DNA of 64,000 nucleotides from Pirellulales bacterium (GTDB taxonomy: Bacteria > Planctomycetota > Planctomycetia > Pirellulales > UBA1268), in contig JAGYJY010000005.1 of assembly GCA_018401745.1 (NCBI GenBank), forward strand, positions 186,001 to 250,000, in the 5' to 3' direction. Of the stretch, positions 8,306-20,477 are shown piece after piece. Both the position numbers and the translations under genes were made by a program. Under the pieces are notes generated by a model, which searched no databases, had not been told where the DNA came from, and saw nothing but the letters and a program-made list of their open reading frames with translations. Positions within the stretch are counted from its first letter, which is position 1. Each line of letters starts with the position of its first letter.

Positions 8306-11087
8306 TCACCGCAGCCGCGACTTCGAAACGCCTTCCCGCTCGCGAGCCCGCCGCCGGAAGAACACAAAGAACGCCACGACAAGCGGTGGAATCGGCGGCA
8401 GGAGCACCGCCAGCCACTTCTGCCGATCCTGTTCACGACGCACCGCTGCCCCGAGTCGCCGTTCCACGGCATCCACCTCGGCATCACGCTTCCTCCGCAT
8501 GCCCTCGATCTTCGTCTCGAGCCTCCGCTGGGAAAGTCGCTGCTGGCTAGCAAGCTGCTGCATGGCCGCGACCAGCTCCTGCGAGTCGGCGGTGCCGCTG
8601 CTTTCCATGTCGCGCACCTTCTCCTCGAAGCTGCCGACATCCTCACGCATCTTGGCGTTGGCTTCCCGTTCGGCCTCATCAAACTCGGCGATAAACTTCT
8701 GCCGCTCTTCATCAGCCTGAGCTCGCGCGTCGTCGACGGCAGCCTCGATGCGTTCGAGGGTTCGGTGCACGGGCTTCCGCTTGCGGATCTCGATAAAGCG
8801 GCCGTCGCCGGCAAGTTCATCGAGGATGTTCAGCACAAACGTGACGTTGTCGAAATCGAGCGCGAAAAACTCGTCGGGCCGGTCGCGGAGCCCGAAGATG
8901 CGGCCATCGAGGAGATCGATGTCGGTGACAACAATCGCCTGAATCGGCTTGGCCTTGTCGTCGCCTTCTGCCGATGCCTCCTCTGCCTGCGGCTGGGCCG
9001 CAGCAGCCGCCTGCCCTTCCCGCTGCACGCTCGCTGCGAGCACCATGGCTTCCTGCCCCGGCTGCTCAAAGGCTTGCAGCATGCGAGAGTCGCCCCGGTT
9101 GCCCAGAATCGCCGCGACGTCGATCGTGCCGCTTCGCGTTCCTGTCCGAGCCAGTGGCGAGAAGCTCACGTTCGCCTTCTCTTTGGTGCGGAGACCGCCC
9201 GGAAAGGGAAAGAGCATCTCCTGCAGCCCGGAGGTCACTGCCGATTCCTGATTGAGTGCGGAGACACCGCCTCCCAGCGACTCCAGTGCTTGGTCGACGA
9301 AGACAAACTGGCTGGGAAGCTCGAGCTTGGGATGCGGGTTGTAGTCTTGCCAGACGACAACAGGGCTCGGCCCCGCACCACCAAAGCTGGGCTGCCCGCC
9401 CGAAGTGATCAGTTCCACGCCGAGCGTATTCCAGAGCAGCTCGAGATCGCCCTTCGGCTGCCCCTGCTGCTGCTGAAACATCGCCATCGGACCGCTCGGG
9501 CTGCGCCGCGGCTGGCTCGTGCCCGGCACGCCAACCATCAGCACTGGCAGGGGATCCTCGAAGATCGCCACCGGCTGGCCAGCCTTCACGGCCGTCACGA
9601 AGTTTTCCATTTCGGCCGGCCCGAGCGATGAGGGCTGCACAGCCAGCATCACGTCGTACTGCTCTACGATCGGCGACGAGGGGTCGACCTGCACCACCTC
9701 ATACTGTTTCTCCAGTTCGTCGACGAGCGGCTGCCGCGGCGTCTGCGAGCCGGTCATCATGTCAAAGCCACCAAACAGCTCCGCGTCGGTGGTCACCACC
9801 CCAAGTCGCTTGCGGGTCTGCTCGTTGGCGGTGCAGACCGAACGGATGAGTTCATATTCAACCGGGGTGCCACGATCGAAGAACGGCACAACCACCTTCT
9901 CGAGTCCGCTGGTAAACGCACAGCCGAGAAAAACCTCCTCCTCCCGGTAGGCACCGCGAACCCGGGCGAGCACCGAAACCGGCTCGATGCCAAACTGCTG
10001 CCTGGCCAGCGCCGCCGCTTCGGTCTTGGGATCGGTCGAGATCACTTCGACCTTCACCTTGCCTCCGCCGAGCCGTTGAAACTGCCTGAGCATGTTCAGC
10101 AGGGTCAACCGTGTCTGCGTGTAGTCTTCGGGGACCACCGGGCTCACATAGGCCGTGATCTCCACGGGCCTCTCGGGGTCAAGCTCGGCCAGCAGCCGCC
10201 GCGTGTCCGCAGCGAGCGAACTGATCTGCCCTTCCGAGAGATCCGCCCGCACATCGACCGACCGCACAAGCAAGACCACTCCAAAGCTCGCCGCGATCAG
10301 GGCGACGGTGCGGAGAGCGAAGTGCCCGCCCATCTGGGCACCGTCTTTGCGGCCGGTCCAGTGTCGCCTGCCGATCAGCACCATCGCCACGTACAGGCAG
10401 ACGATCACAATGCCCAAGAAGTAACTCACTGATGAGAGGCTCAGGATGCCCCTCCCAAAGTCGTTGAACTGCTCAGCCATGCTCCACGACCGCACTGTTT
10501 CCGCCCACGACGGGCTCATCACGGTGCCCGCTTGATCTGCCACCACCAGCGGAGCGTTGAGCAGCAGGCCGAGCACAAATCCGACGGTCAGGTTGGCTGG
10601 TGAGAAAACTTGCCACCATGCCGATCGCCAGCATCGCCAGGCCGACAAACCAGTAGCCCAGGTAGTTGGTGAAGAAGAGACCGGCGTCGGGCGTGCCCCA
10701 GCGAAGCAGAATGATCAGGTTGCAGACCATCGAAAACATCAACGCCACGGTAAAGATGCCGACCGCTGCGAGATACTTGCCAAACACCACCTCCTGGTCG
10801 GTGGCGGGGATCGTCAGCAGCAGTTCGTCGGTGCCCTGCCGCCGCTCCTCCGCCCACACGCTCATCGTGATCGCGGGAATGAAGACGAGCATGATGTAGG
10901 GCAGGTAGCGATTGAGCTGGTCGAGGTTGGCCAGGTTGGAGTTGAAAAACTCCGGCGGCCAGAAAGCTGCCAGCGACCCCAAGAGGACAAACACGCAGAT
11001 GAAGACGTAGCCAGTGGGGTTGGAGAAGTAGGCCACGAAATTCCGCTTAAACACGGCGTCGAGCACATGCCACTTCATCGCCATCAT
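8306..11087 (-). CDS. Fused GldF-GldG-like ABC transporter permease/auxiliary protein (frameshifted)
   Basis: With one extra base removed this is a 926-residue fusion. The first part (11087 to about 10600) is an ABC-2 type permease: FKRNFVAYFSNPTGYVF, EERRQGTDELLLTIPATD and several helices, ending GMVASFLTS. The frame then shifts; the other frame continues ANLTVGFVLGLLLNAPLVVAD and further helices, followed by a GldG-like periplasmic domain (VRADLSEGQISSLAADTRRLL, then an ABC_transp_aux region), a coiled-coil-like charged stretch at about residues 790-880 and a final helix. GldF/GldG homologues work with the ATPase encoded upstream and the DUF4340 protein downstream. In Bacteroidetes such proteins support gliding and secretion; in planctomycetes the cargo is unknown. 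The break at about 10600 lies inside the permease domain, not at a domain border. Confidence 0.8.
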
Positions 11088-11155
11088 TCCCTTCGAGTGC
11101 GTAGCAACGGTGAGGGCCCGGAATACCGGCTACCCAGGTTTCCCACAGTGTCGGC

Positions 11156-11872
11156 CTAGGCCGCCGAGCCACGGGTCAGTTCATAAAAACGATCGTCAAG
11201 CGAGCCGCCGCCGGCAAGAAGATCCTGCGGCTTACCGTCAAACACCAGTCGCCCTTCGGCCACCATGATCACCCGATCGGCCAGGGCGTCGACCTCCTGA
11301 AGAATGTGCGTCGAAAGCAGGATCGTCTTCTTTTCGCCCAGCCTGCGGATATTCCCACGAACCTCACGGATCTGGTTGGGATCGAGGCCACTCGTCGGCT
11401 CATCGAGAATCAGCACGTCGGGCTCGTGGAGCAGCACCTGTGCCATCCCGACCCGCTGTCGGTAGCCCTTGGAGAGTTTGTCGATCGCCTTGCCAATCAC
11501 GCTGCCGAGTTCGCATTGTCGAATCACTGCCTCAATCCGCTCTTTCTTGTAGTTGCCGGAGAGGCCGCGAGCATCCGCAAAGAACTCAAGCAGACTTCGT
11601 GGTGTCATGTCGGGATAGAGCGGGCCGTTCTCCGGCAGGTAGCCGAGACGCTTGGCGCCGGCAATGCGATCGGTGGCCATGTCGAAGCCTGCGATGCGAG
11701 CCGTGCCGGCAGACGCAGCCAGGTAGCCGGTGAGCATCTTCATCGTGGTGCTCTTTCCCGCGCCATTGGGCCCCAGAAAGGCCACCACCTGCCCCCGCGG
11801 CACGCGGAACGTCATGTCTTTGACAGCAATGAACGTGCCGTAGTACTTCGTGAGACCATTCGCCTCGATCAT
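11156..11872 (-). CDS. ABC transporter ATP-binding protein, GldA-like
   Basis: A 238-residue ABC ATPase starting at the ATG at 11872 (MIEANGLTKYYGTFIAV). It has a complete Walker A (GPNGAGKST), signature (LSKGYRQRVGMAQ), Walker B ([13 protein letters not shown]) and H-loop (LLSTHILQEVDAL). It belongs to the CcmA/GldA-type group that energises ABC-2 permeases. The permease starts 68 bp downstream and the DUF4340 gene follows, a three-gene operon. The reading frame stays open upstream to 12082, but that part looks like non-coding translation. Confidence 0.88.
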   Translation of the reverse strand: MIEANGLTKYYGTFIAVKDMTFRVPRGQVVAFLGPNGAGKSTTMKMLTGYLAASAGTARIAGFDMATDRIAGAKRLGYLPENGPLYPDMTPRSLLEFFADARGLSGNYKKERIEAVIRQCELGSVIGKAIDKLSKGYRQRVGMAQVLLHEPDVLILDEPTSGLDPNQIREVRGNIRRLGEKKTILLSTHILQEVDALADRVIMVAEGRLVFDGKPQDLLAGGGSLDDRFYELTRGSAA

Positions 11873-12175
11873 CCAGTCGACACCGGAGGTGAAGCCGTCG
11901 GCTCTGTGGCAGTTTCCGCTTTGTGCATCACGCGTCCTCGTGAACCGGCTCCCCAAACTCGTGCACCCACAGCGATACCCCACCGCGGATCCGGCGGGAG
12001 ACGCACCCAGCAAGAATGCCGTCCAGACTTTCCCTGGAGGCCCGCCACCGTCGATCCCCGCAGGAATCCGCAGCCCCGGCAAGGGGCCGCGTGGAATGCC
12101 TCACTAACTTAGGACCGCAGCCACCGGGCTGTCCAGTCCCCAACAGCCAGAGAGCGGGCCGTGTCGAGCCGACGG
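11873..12175. other. Intergenic region upstream of the Gld-like operon
   Basis: About 300 bp between the ATPase start and the nadB stop, both on the minus strand. It should hold the nadB transcript end and the promoter of the Gld-like operon. I see no convincing ORF, tRNA, terminator hairpin with a T-tract, or copy of the dispersed repeats here. Confidence 0.5.
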
Positions 12176-13873
<1,698 letters not shown>

Positions 13874-13877
<4 letters not shown>

Positions 13878-16800
13878 TGCGTGGAGAGTCCTTGGGTGTA
13901 GGCACGCACCCGCTCGAGATACTCACTCGGCGGCCGGCTGCGGGTGCCCTCCGCCTCGCCATCGCGGCCTTGGCGGGTGGCCCTGCGACGGGTTTGCATT
14001 CCCTCGGGCCGCAGGCCCAGGCTTCGCACCGCTCGATCAAACTCGACGCGGTCGGCAGGATTCTCGCTCCGCTGCAGCCGCTGCATCGCATCCCAGCGAT
14101 CCAGAAAGGCCCTGGCCTGTTCTTCGCTCCAGCCGAGCTGCTCCAGAAGGTCTTGATCCCCCGCATCGAGGCTGTCGCGGAGATGGTCTATCGCCAGATC
14201 GGTGGCGTTGCGGGCGTGCTCAAGATCGGCATTGCCCCACTCAAGTTCAGACGGCGTGGCTTCAAGATCCCCGCCTTCCCGCTCCCCTTCACCGTCCGAC
14301 CACGCCCCCTGCCCAGCCATGCCGCGGGTGTCGCCTGAGTCACCGAGGTCGCCTGCCTCCCCCTGCTGCTGATTGCCTCCACCAGCTGCACTCCCCTGCC
14401 GACCCTCGCCCTGCTGACCTTCGCCCTGCTGACCTTCGCCTTGCTGACCTTCGCCTTGCTGACCTTCGCCCTGCTGACCTTCGCCTTGCTGACCTTCGCC
14501 TTGCTGACCTTCGCCTTGCTGACCTTCGCCTTGCTGACCTTCGCCTTGCTGACCTTCGCCTTGCTGACCTTCGCCCTGCTGACCTTCGCCCTGCTGACCT
14601 TCGCCTTGCTGACCTTCGCCTTGCTGACCTTCGCCTTGCTGACCTTCGCCCTGCTGACCTTCGCCTTGCTGACCTTCGCCCTGCTGACCTTCGCCTTGCT
14701 GACCTTCGCCTTGCTGACCTTCGCCTTGCTGACCTTCGCCTTGCTGACCTTCGCCTTGCTGACCTTCGCCTTGCTGACCTTCGCCTTGCTGACCTTCGCC
14801 TTGCTGACCTTCGCCTTGCTGACCTTCGCCTTGCTGACCTTCGCCTTGCTGACCTTCGCCTTGCTGACCTTCGCCTTGCTGACCTTCGCCTTGCTGACCT
14901 TCGCCTTGCTGACCTTCGCCTTGCTGACCTTCGCCTTGCTGACCTTCGCCTTGCTGACCTTCGCCTTGCTGACCTTCGCCTTGCTGACCTTCGCCTTGCT
15001 GACCTTCGCCTTGCTGACCTTCGCCCTGGCCCTGTTCTTCCGCCTGGCGGCGATGCTCGAGGATCCGCTCCATGGCTTCGCCATCTTCAGTGCCGTTGCT
15101 GGCGATGGGCTCTCCGGCCTGTTCACCCGACGCCCCGTCGCGGCCCTCTTCGGCAGCCTGGTCTTGCTGACTCCCTTCGCCAGCCTCGCCGCTTGTGCCA
15201 CGGCCTCGCTGAGGCCCAGGCTCGGTCTCCGGGCCGCCCTGCTGGCCGTCCTGGGCGCCCTGTTCCGCGGCCGAGGGCTGCGACTGTGAGCCTTCGCCGG
15301 AGTCGCCCTGCTGCCCCTGCCCCGACTCTGACGACTGGCCACCGCTCGACTGCTGACCCTGCGATCCGGACTCTTCTCCGCCGGGCTCCTGCTCTTGAGC
15401 GGTCCCCTGGTCAGCTCCGCCGTCTTGCTGGCCGTCTTGCTGGCCGCTGTTCTCCCCAGCCTGCTCACCGGGCTGATCCTCGCCTTGCTGCCCATCGTGG
15501 GGCTGTTCGCCGCCATTCTGCGGCTGCCGGCCGTCCTCCGACTCGCCTTCCGAAGGTTCTTGCTCCTGATCACCCGGCTGCCTCTCCTGAGCAGCCTGCG
15601 GCGGTGGCACAGGCTGCGGCGGTGCCTGGGCATCGATGACGAACTGCGGCCAGGGCTCATCATCCCTGTGCGAAACCCCGCGATTCGGCTTCGGTTCGCG
15701 GTTGTCTTCCACAACGGCCCGATACTCGATGCGGTGCCCGGAGGCCGCCCCGACGTCGGCTGGCGTCAGCATCAGCGTCGCCGACAAGGGCCCGACATGC
15801 TCGACCTCAGGCTGCCAGGCCAAGCCGTCAGCAACAGGCTGATCCCCAGCAAAAACGCGATACTCAAGGCCGACCCTGCGAATCGCAAAGTCGGGATCCC
15901 GTGCGGCCGCCTGAACTCCCACTGGTGCGTCCGGCGGCACCTTCACGGTCTGCTCCACCGGCTTCACGATCCGCACCTCCGGTGGCAGGTCGGCTGTCAC
16001 CTCAATCCGATGCCTGACTTCTTCGGTGAGAATCTCGTCGGAGTCGGCCGACGCCAGCTGCTGCAGGAGCTGATAGCTGTCAAACCAGGGACCGGACCGC
16101 GTCTCATTGAGCCGCAGCGGAAAACTTGCCCTGGCGGTCGCCAAGTCGTGCGGGGGAATCGTGAACTCCCAATCCTGCCTGCCGTCGCATCCAAAATCGA
16201 TCCAGGCCCGTGCAAGCGGCAGGCTCGCCTCCGCAATCAACGTCACCCGCGTTCCCTCAAGCGCTCTGAGATCCCCCTGCCACTGCACGGTCTCCGGGGG
16301 CCGCCGCGTGTAGTCTGGAAACTCATAACGCACCTCACGAACCAGCAACGATGGCACGTCCACCAGCACCACCCGCACCGGCTCAGTCTGCCCATCACCA
16401 GCGAGGATCGCGCACTCGGCAGATCGATCCATGCCGCGGTCGCCACCGGGCAGCACCACCTCGTAGACCTCGCGACGTCCAACGGGCTCGTCACCAGCCG
16501 CAGCAGCAGCGATGTCTTCCTCCGGGCCGGCATCGCCTGCCCGCCGCACCATTGGCAACATCCAGGCCGAGGCCACGTCTGGTCGGCCTGAGTCAGCCAG
16601 CGGCACCACCCGGACCTGCGGCTGCTCCCCGCGACGGCGACCGCGAATCGTGGTGCTGACGATGAGCTGACGGCCACGATGCAGCGTGACCTCTCCACGC
16701 TGAACGCTCAGTGAATGACGCATGCCGTCTGCCGCACGGCCCTCCCGCGGTGGCATTCTCCAGGCAAACTCGGCCGGCTCGATGCGGACCCTGGTCGGCG

Positions 16801-17449
16801 GCATGATCCGGGTCCACGGCGCGGCCAAACGGGCCGCCGAGACAAAAAGGTTTTTCGGTGAGATCAGCTGATACAGGCAGGCCAGCACCACCAGGGCTGC
16901 CAACGCATACACCAGCATCAGCAGCTGTGACCGATCGGCAACGATGTCGCCGGGCTGCCGCGCGAGGCCGCGAGCAGTCCGCCGCCGCAGCGAATGCACA
17001 ACCGTTTCAGGGATGCCCTCGGGATGCTCTCGCAAGAGCACGGTGTTGACGAGGTCGTTGTGCAGATCGGGATGGCCCTGTTCGAGGGTCCGCGCGGCAT
17101 ACACCAGATTGATGCGGTAGCGAAGCAGCGGGAGCAGCCATCGCACAACCGCCCCGCCAAGCCCAGCGATCGCCATCAACAGCCAGGCCACCCGCGTCCA
17201 CATCGGCAATCCACCAGCCACAACCCAGTGCTCAGCGAGCACGCCGAGAAACATCCAGGCCAACAGGCCGACGGCAGTTCCGGCGAGAAAGGTGCTCCAG
17301 GCAACGCTGCGGTGGTCGGCCGCGGCTGCGTGCAGCCGCTTGGCGAGATACTGCTCCGACCTGGAGGCCCCCTCATCGCTCGCACGCCACTGAGGCACCG
17401 ACAGCGGGGCATCAGAGAGTTCGGGTTTTGTTTCGGCTGCTGTCGCCAC
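13874..17449 (-). CDS. Large membrane protein with Gln/Gly/Glu-rich repeat domain
   Basis: A 1191-residue protein. The N-terminus has three hydrophobic segments (VGLLAWMFLGVLAEHWVVAG, WTRVAWLLMAIAGLGGAVV, LLMLVYALAALVVLACLYQL), followed by about 450 residues of folded, beta-rich-looking sequence. A long disordered segment rich in Q, G, E and S comes next and includes 41 perfect GEGQQ repeats. The C-terminal 130 residues are an alpha-helical domain (NATDLAIDHLRDSLDAGDQD). A three-helix N-terminus plus a Gln-rich tail resembles DUF4175-type proteins, but that is only an architectural likeness. I prefer the GTG at 17449 (VATAAETKPELS) because GGAGG sits 8 nt upstream; an ATG at 17464 is the alternative. 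Its stop overlaps the nadB start. Function unknown. Confidence 0.75.
14411..15025 (-). repeat. 41-copy 15-bp tandem repeat (GEGQQ)
   Basis: 615 bp, exactly 41 units of the 15-mer TTGCTGACCTTCGCC or CTGCTGACCTTCGCC (plus strand). On the coding strand this is GGC GAA GGT CAG CAA or CAG. The only difference between units is the last base, which is synonymous. The 21 units nearest the protein N-terminus (14711-15025) are all CAA; the 20 others include seven CAG units (14411, 14426, 14471, 14576, 14591, 14651, 14681). Degenerate units flank both ends. Confidence 0.97.
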
Positions 17450-17693
17450 TAGGCATTCCTCCATGCCGCCACCGCGTGACCGGGGCGGAGGCTCTGGCCA
17501 GCACACAACATCACCAACACCATGGCATCCGCCGCGGGTGGGGCGTGACAGACCGTAAAAAACCCCTTCATGACAGTATATCGGCGGTTCCCCTCTGAGA
17601 CCTCCTGCGAAGCACATTGACGCACGAACCCGCAGGGCCGTAGCGTTTTCAGTTTCCACCTTGAGCGGACGTTGTCGCCTGCACTGCTGCCCC

Positions 17694-18788
17694 ATGCCAC
17701 GTCTCCCCGATGCCGCTACGTTCCGAGCCCTCGTGGACGGTTCTCAACAAGGACTGCCTGCAGCACTGCTGCGAGGACTCTTGGCAGGCTGTGCGGTTCC
17801 CTATGGGGCAGCCGTCGCGGCCCGCAACATGCTCTACGATCTGGGGTGGCTGCCGATCGCCACGGCCGACATCCCGGTGATCTGCGTCGGCAACCTGACG
17901 CTGGGAGGCACCGGCAAAACACCGCTGGTTGCCTGGGTGGCACGGCAGCTCGGCCAGCTGGGTGAGAAGCCCGCGATTGTCAGCCGCGGCTACGCGGCCG
18001 CTCGCGAAAGCACCAGCGACGAAGCCGCCGAGCTCCGCATGCTGCTGCCGGGCGTGCCGCATGTCGCCAACCGGGTTCGGGCAGCCGGCGTTGCCGAAGC
18101 AGCCCTCCGCCACGCGGCCACGGTGGCGGTCCTTGACGATGGCTTTCAGCACCGGCGGCTGGCTCGCTCGCTCGACATCGTCGCTGTGGATGCCACCGAT
18201 CCCTATGGCTGCGGCCGCCTCTTTCCCCGCGGGCTTCTCCGCGAGCCGCTCCACGGGCTTGCCAGAGCTGGCGGCATCGTGCTCACGCGAGCGCTGTCGG
18301 TCGATGCCGCACGGCGGTCGGCCATCAAGAATGAACTGATGCGATTCGCGGGCACACGGCCGCTCGTGTGGGCGGAGGCCGTGCATGGCCCACGCTGCCT
18401 GCGATCGGCTGACGGCAGCCTGCGTCCTCTCACCGACCTCGCGGGCCGGCGGGTGGCAATCGTCTCAGGGATCGGCAATCCAGCAGCCTTTCGCCGCACC
18501 GTGGAAGCCGGCGGGGCCATTGTCGACAACGAGCTGATCTACCCTGACCATCATCGCTATGCCTCAGGCGACCTTGCCGAGATCGGCCGCGCGGCCCACA
18601 GCACCGACATGGAACTGATCGTGACCACGGTCAAAGATCTCGTCAAAATCCAGACCAACGACCTGGCGGGCGTTCCCGTTGTCGCCCTCGAAATCGCACT
18701 CGACATCCTCACTGGCGAGGACAACCTGCACCGGCTCATCGGCAGCGTGGTCGGAGCCCCCGCCGTCGGCTGCCTGGGGGATGCCTGA
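17694..18788 (+). CDS. lpxK: Tetraacyldisaccharide 4'-kinase
   Basis: LpxK phosphorylates the 4' position of the lipid A precursor at the inner membrane. The 364-residue product has the Walker A region GNLTLGGTGKTPLVAWVA, the downstream IVSRGYAA, the DDGFQHRRL signature, and the LIYPDHHRYASGDL and VTTVKDLVKI blocks typical of the family; length is normal. The ATG at 17694 (MPRLPDAATFRAL) fits the family better than the upstream in-frame codon. It is divergent from the large Gln-rich protein and followed 31 bp later by a glycosyltransferase, probably in one operon. Confidence 0.92.
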   Translation: MPRLPDAATFRALVDGSQQGLPAALLRGLLAGCAVPYGAAVAARNMLYDLGWLPIATADIPVICVGNLTLGGTGKTPLVAWVARQLGQLGEKPAIVSRGYAAARESTSDEAAELRMLLPGVPHVANRVRAAGVAEAALRHAATVAVLDDGFQHRRLARSLDIVAVDATDPYGCGRLFPRGLLREPLHGLARAGGIVLTRALSVDAARRSAIKNELMRFAGTRPLVWAEAVHGPRCLRSADGSLRPLTDLAGRRVAIVSGIGNPAAFRRTVEAGGAIVDNELIYPDHHRYASGDLAEIGRAAHSTDMELIVTTVKDLVKIQTNDLAGVPVVALEIALDILTGEDNLHRLIGSVVGAPAVGCLGDA

Positions 18789-18819
18789 CGCGGCACCGCC
18801 AGGCCAGGAACACAACGAC

Positions 18820-20022
18820 ATGCCCACGCACGCAGCAGTTCCCGAGATTTCCCTGATCGTCAACACCTACATGAAGCCGCGGCATCTCGGGCTGGTGCTC
18901 GATTCGATTGAGCAGCAGGAGGGCGTCGTAGGAGGCTTTGAGGTGGTGGTCTCCGACGACGGCTCCACCGACGAAACCGCCGAACTCGTCGCCCGGCGGG
19001 CAGCGAACGCCTCCTTTCGGATCGCCTTCACGTCGCGGCCACACGATGGCTTTCGCCTCGCCCGCGTGCGGAATGACGGCGCTCGCCTGGCCCACGGCAA
19101 GCGGCTGCTGTTTCTCGACGGCGATTGCATGCTGCCCCGCAATCACGTGGCCGTTCACCTCGCCCGCTGTCGGGAAGGCGTGGCCACCGGTGGCGACTGC
19201 GGCCGCCTCGATGAGCTCCAGAGCCGCTCGGTCGATCCCACCACGCTCGACGCCAACGCCGTCCACCAGCTGCTTCCCGCCAAGGAGCGAGCCGCCCTGA
19301 AGCGGAGGCTGCGCAAGTGGCGGTGGTATTCGCTGATCGGCCACCCCACCAAGCCGCGGCTGGTGGGCAACAACATCTGCATTCACCGGCGTGACTTTGA
19401 CGTGGTCAACGGGTTTGACGAACGGTTCGTTGGCTGGGGGCAGGAAGACGACGACATCACGCTTCGGCTGAGGGCTGTCGGCGTCCGCCTTGAAACGGTG
19501 CTCGACCGCACCTGCTCACTGCATGTCTGGCACCCCACCGACCCCACCGCCACGGCCCGCTGGCGAGACGGCACCAACGTCCGCTACTTCCTCCGCCGCG
19601 GACGGCTTGCCTGCTGCCGTCAGGGCATGACCAGACGATCGCTCCACGACCTCCGCTGGCGGCTCCCCGCTGGCCTTGAGACGACTGCAACCGGCCGGGG
19701 CGTCGCCCTGCTCTTTGACAAACGGCACATGCGAGACGCCGTTCACCGCGACACACCACATCGCACCACGATCGCGGCTGCCCCCGAGATCGATCTTGTG
19801 GTCTGGCCAGGCAGCGGGCGTTTTGCCCGCCGCACACAAAAAGCCGGCAGGACATCGCCCGACTGTCGTGTCTTGCTGGTCGAGGGAAACGAGGCCCCAC
19901 CGCACCGGCTTCGCTCGGCCGCCGACGTGGTCCTTGATGCTCCACCGATATCGACAGAAAACACTCCAGCCGGCCGCTCCAGCCTAGGGGAACTTGCGGC
20001 CCTTCTGGAGACTGTCGGTTAA
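18820..20022 (+). CDS. Glycosyltransferase family 2 with GT7-type C-terminal segment
   Basis: A 400-residue GT-A glycosyltransferase. N-terminal nucleotide-sugar site: ISLIVNTYMKPRHLGLVLDS, SDDGSTDETAELVA and the metal-binding FLDGDC. The segment NGFDERFVGWGQEDDDITLR matches the galactosyltransferase C-terminal (GT7C) motif often fused to GT2 domains. The last 130 residues contain a further segment (EIDLVVWPGSGRFARR) that I do not recognise. Being downstream of lpxK suggests a role in lipid A or LPS core assembly; this is inference from context. The upstream in-frame ATG at 18781 would overlap lpxK; 18820 gives MPTHAAVPEISLIVN. Confidence 0.82.
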   Translation: MPTHAAVPEISLIVNTYMKPRHLGLVLDSIEQQEGVVGGFEVVVSDDGSTDETAELVARRAANASFRIAFTSRPHDGFRLARVRNDGARLAHGKRLLFLDGDCMLPRNHVAVHLARCREGVATGGDCGRLDELQSRSVDPTTLDANAVHQLLPAKERAALKRRLRKWRWYSLIGHPTKPRLVGNNICIHRRDFDVVNGFDERFVGWGQEDDDITLRLRAVGVRLETVLDRTCSLHVWHPTDPTATARWRDGTNVRYFLRRGRLACCRQGMTRRSLHDLRWRLPAGLETTATGRGVALLFDKRHMRDAVHRDTPHRTTIAAAPEIDLVVWPGSGRFARRTQKAGRTSPDCRVLLVEGNEAPPHRLRSAADVVLDAPPISTENTPAGRSSLGELAALLETVG

Positions 20023-20060
20023 GGCCGCTGCAGCAGGAGGATCAACCTGAGCGAAGACGA

Positions 20061-20225
20061 CTACTTCTTCTTCTCAACGTGCACGGTGTGCCGTCGCAGC
20101 CGAGGGCTGTACTTCTTCAGGCGAAGCTTCTCTCCGCCCGTCTTCCGGCGGATCGTGTAGTTGTAGTCGCCAGTTTCCTCGCACACGAGGTGCACGACTT
20201 CGAGCTTTTTCTTTCCCTTGGCCAT
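20061..20225 (-). CDS. rpmG: 50S ribosomal protein L33
   Basis: A 54-residue reading frame on the minus strand from ATG 20225 to TAG 20061: MAKGKKKLEVVHLVCEETGD, then YNYTIRRKTGGEKLRLKKYS and a basic tail ending HTVHVEKKK. This is bL33, a large-subunit ribosomal protein. Only one Cys is present, so the two CxxC zinc knuckles are missing and it is a zinc-independent (C-minus) form. It stands alone, convergent with the GT2 gene 38 bp away. Confidence 0.92.
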   Translation of the reverse strand: MAKGKKKLEVVHLVCEETGDYNYTIRRKTGGEKLRLKKYSPRLRRHTVHVEKKK

Positions 20226-20477
20226 GAGGCGGATCACACCGTTGAGAGGTTCGAGCTGGTTATGAATGCGGCCTTGAAGACTACCTCAAGGCTCTCCCCT
20301 CCGCCAGATGCCCTTTCGCGGCAACGCGGAAGGCAGTGCTGGCACCCCAGATTGGGTGGTAGCGGCGTCACAACCCATGAGTGGTACGATTCAGTGTGGG
20401 GCGAGGGGGCGACCGAAGGCAATCCACGCGGGAACCGCTCGCCGGGGCATCTCCTGCGGGCTTAGATCGAGCAAGCG

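Noticed and set aside
8246-9631. 461-residue plus-strand ORF
   Set aside because: Antisense to the GldG-like region, with no recognisable domain; shadow frame.
14411-15025. CRISPR array or minisatellite outside genes
   Set aside because: It is a perfect in-frame coding repeat with no spacers.
14441-15289. 282-residue plus-strand ORF made of LLTFA repeats
   Set aside because: It is the antisense of the GEGQQ repeat; its length comes only from the 15-bp period, and it has no start context.
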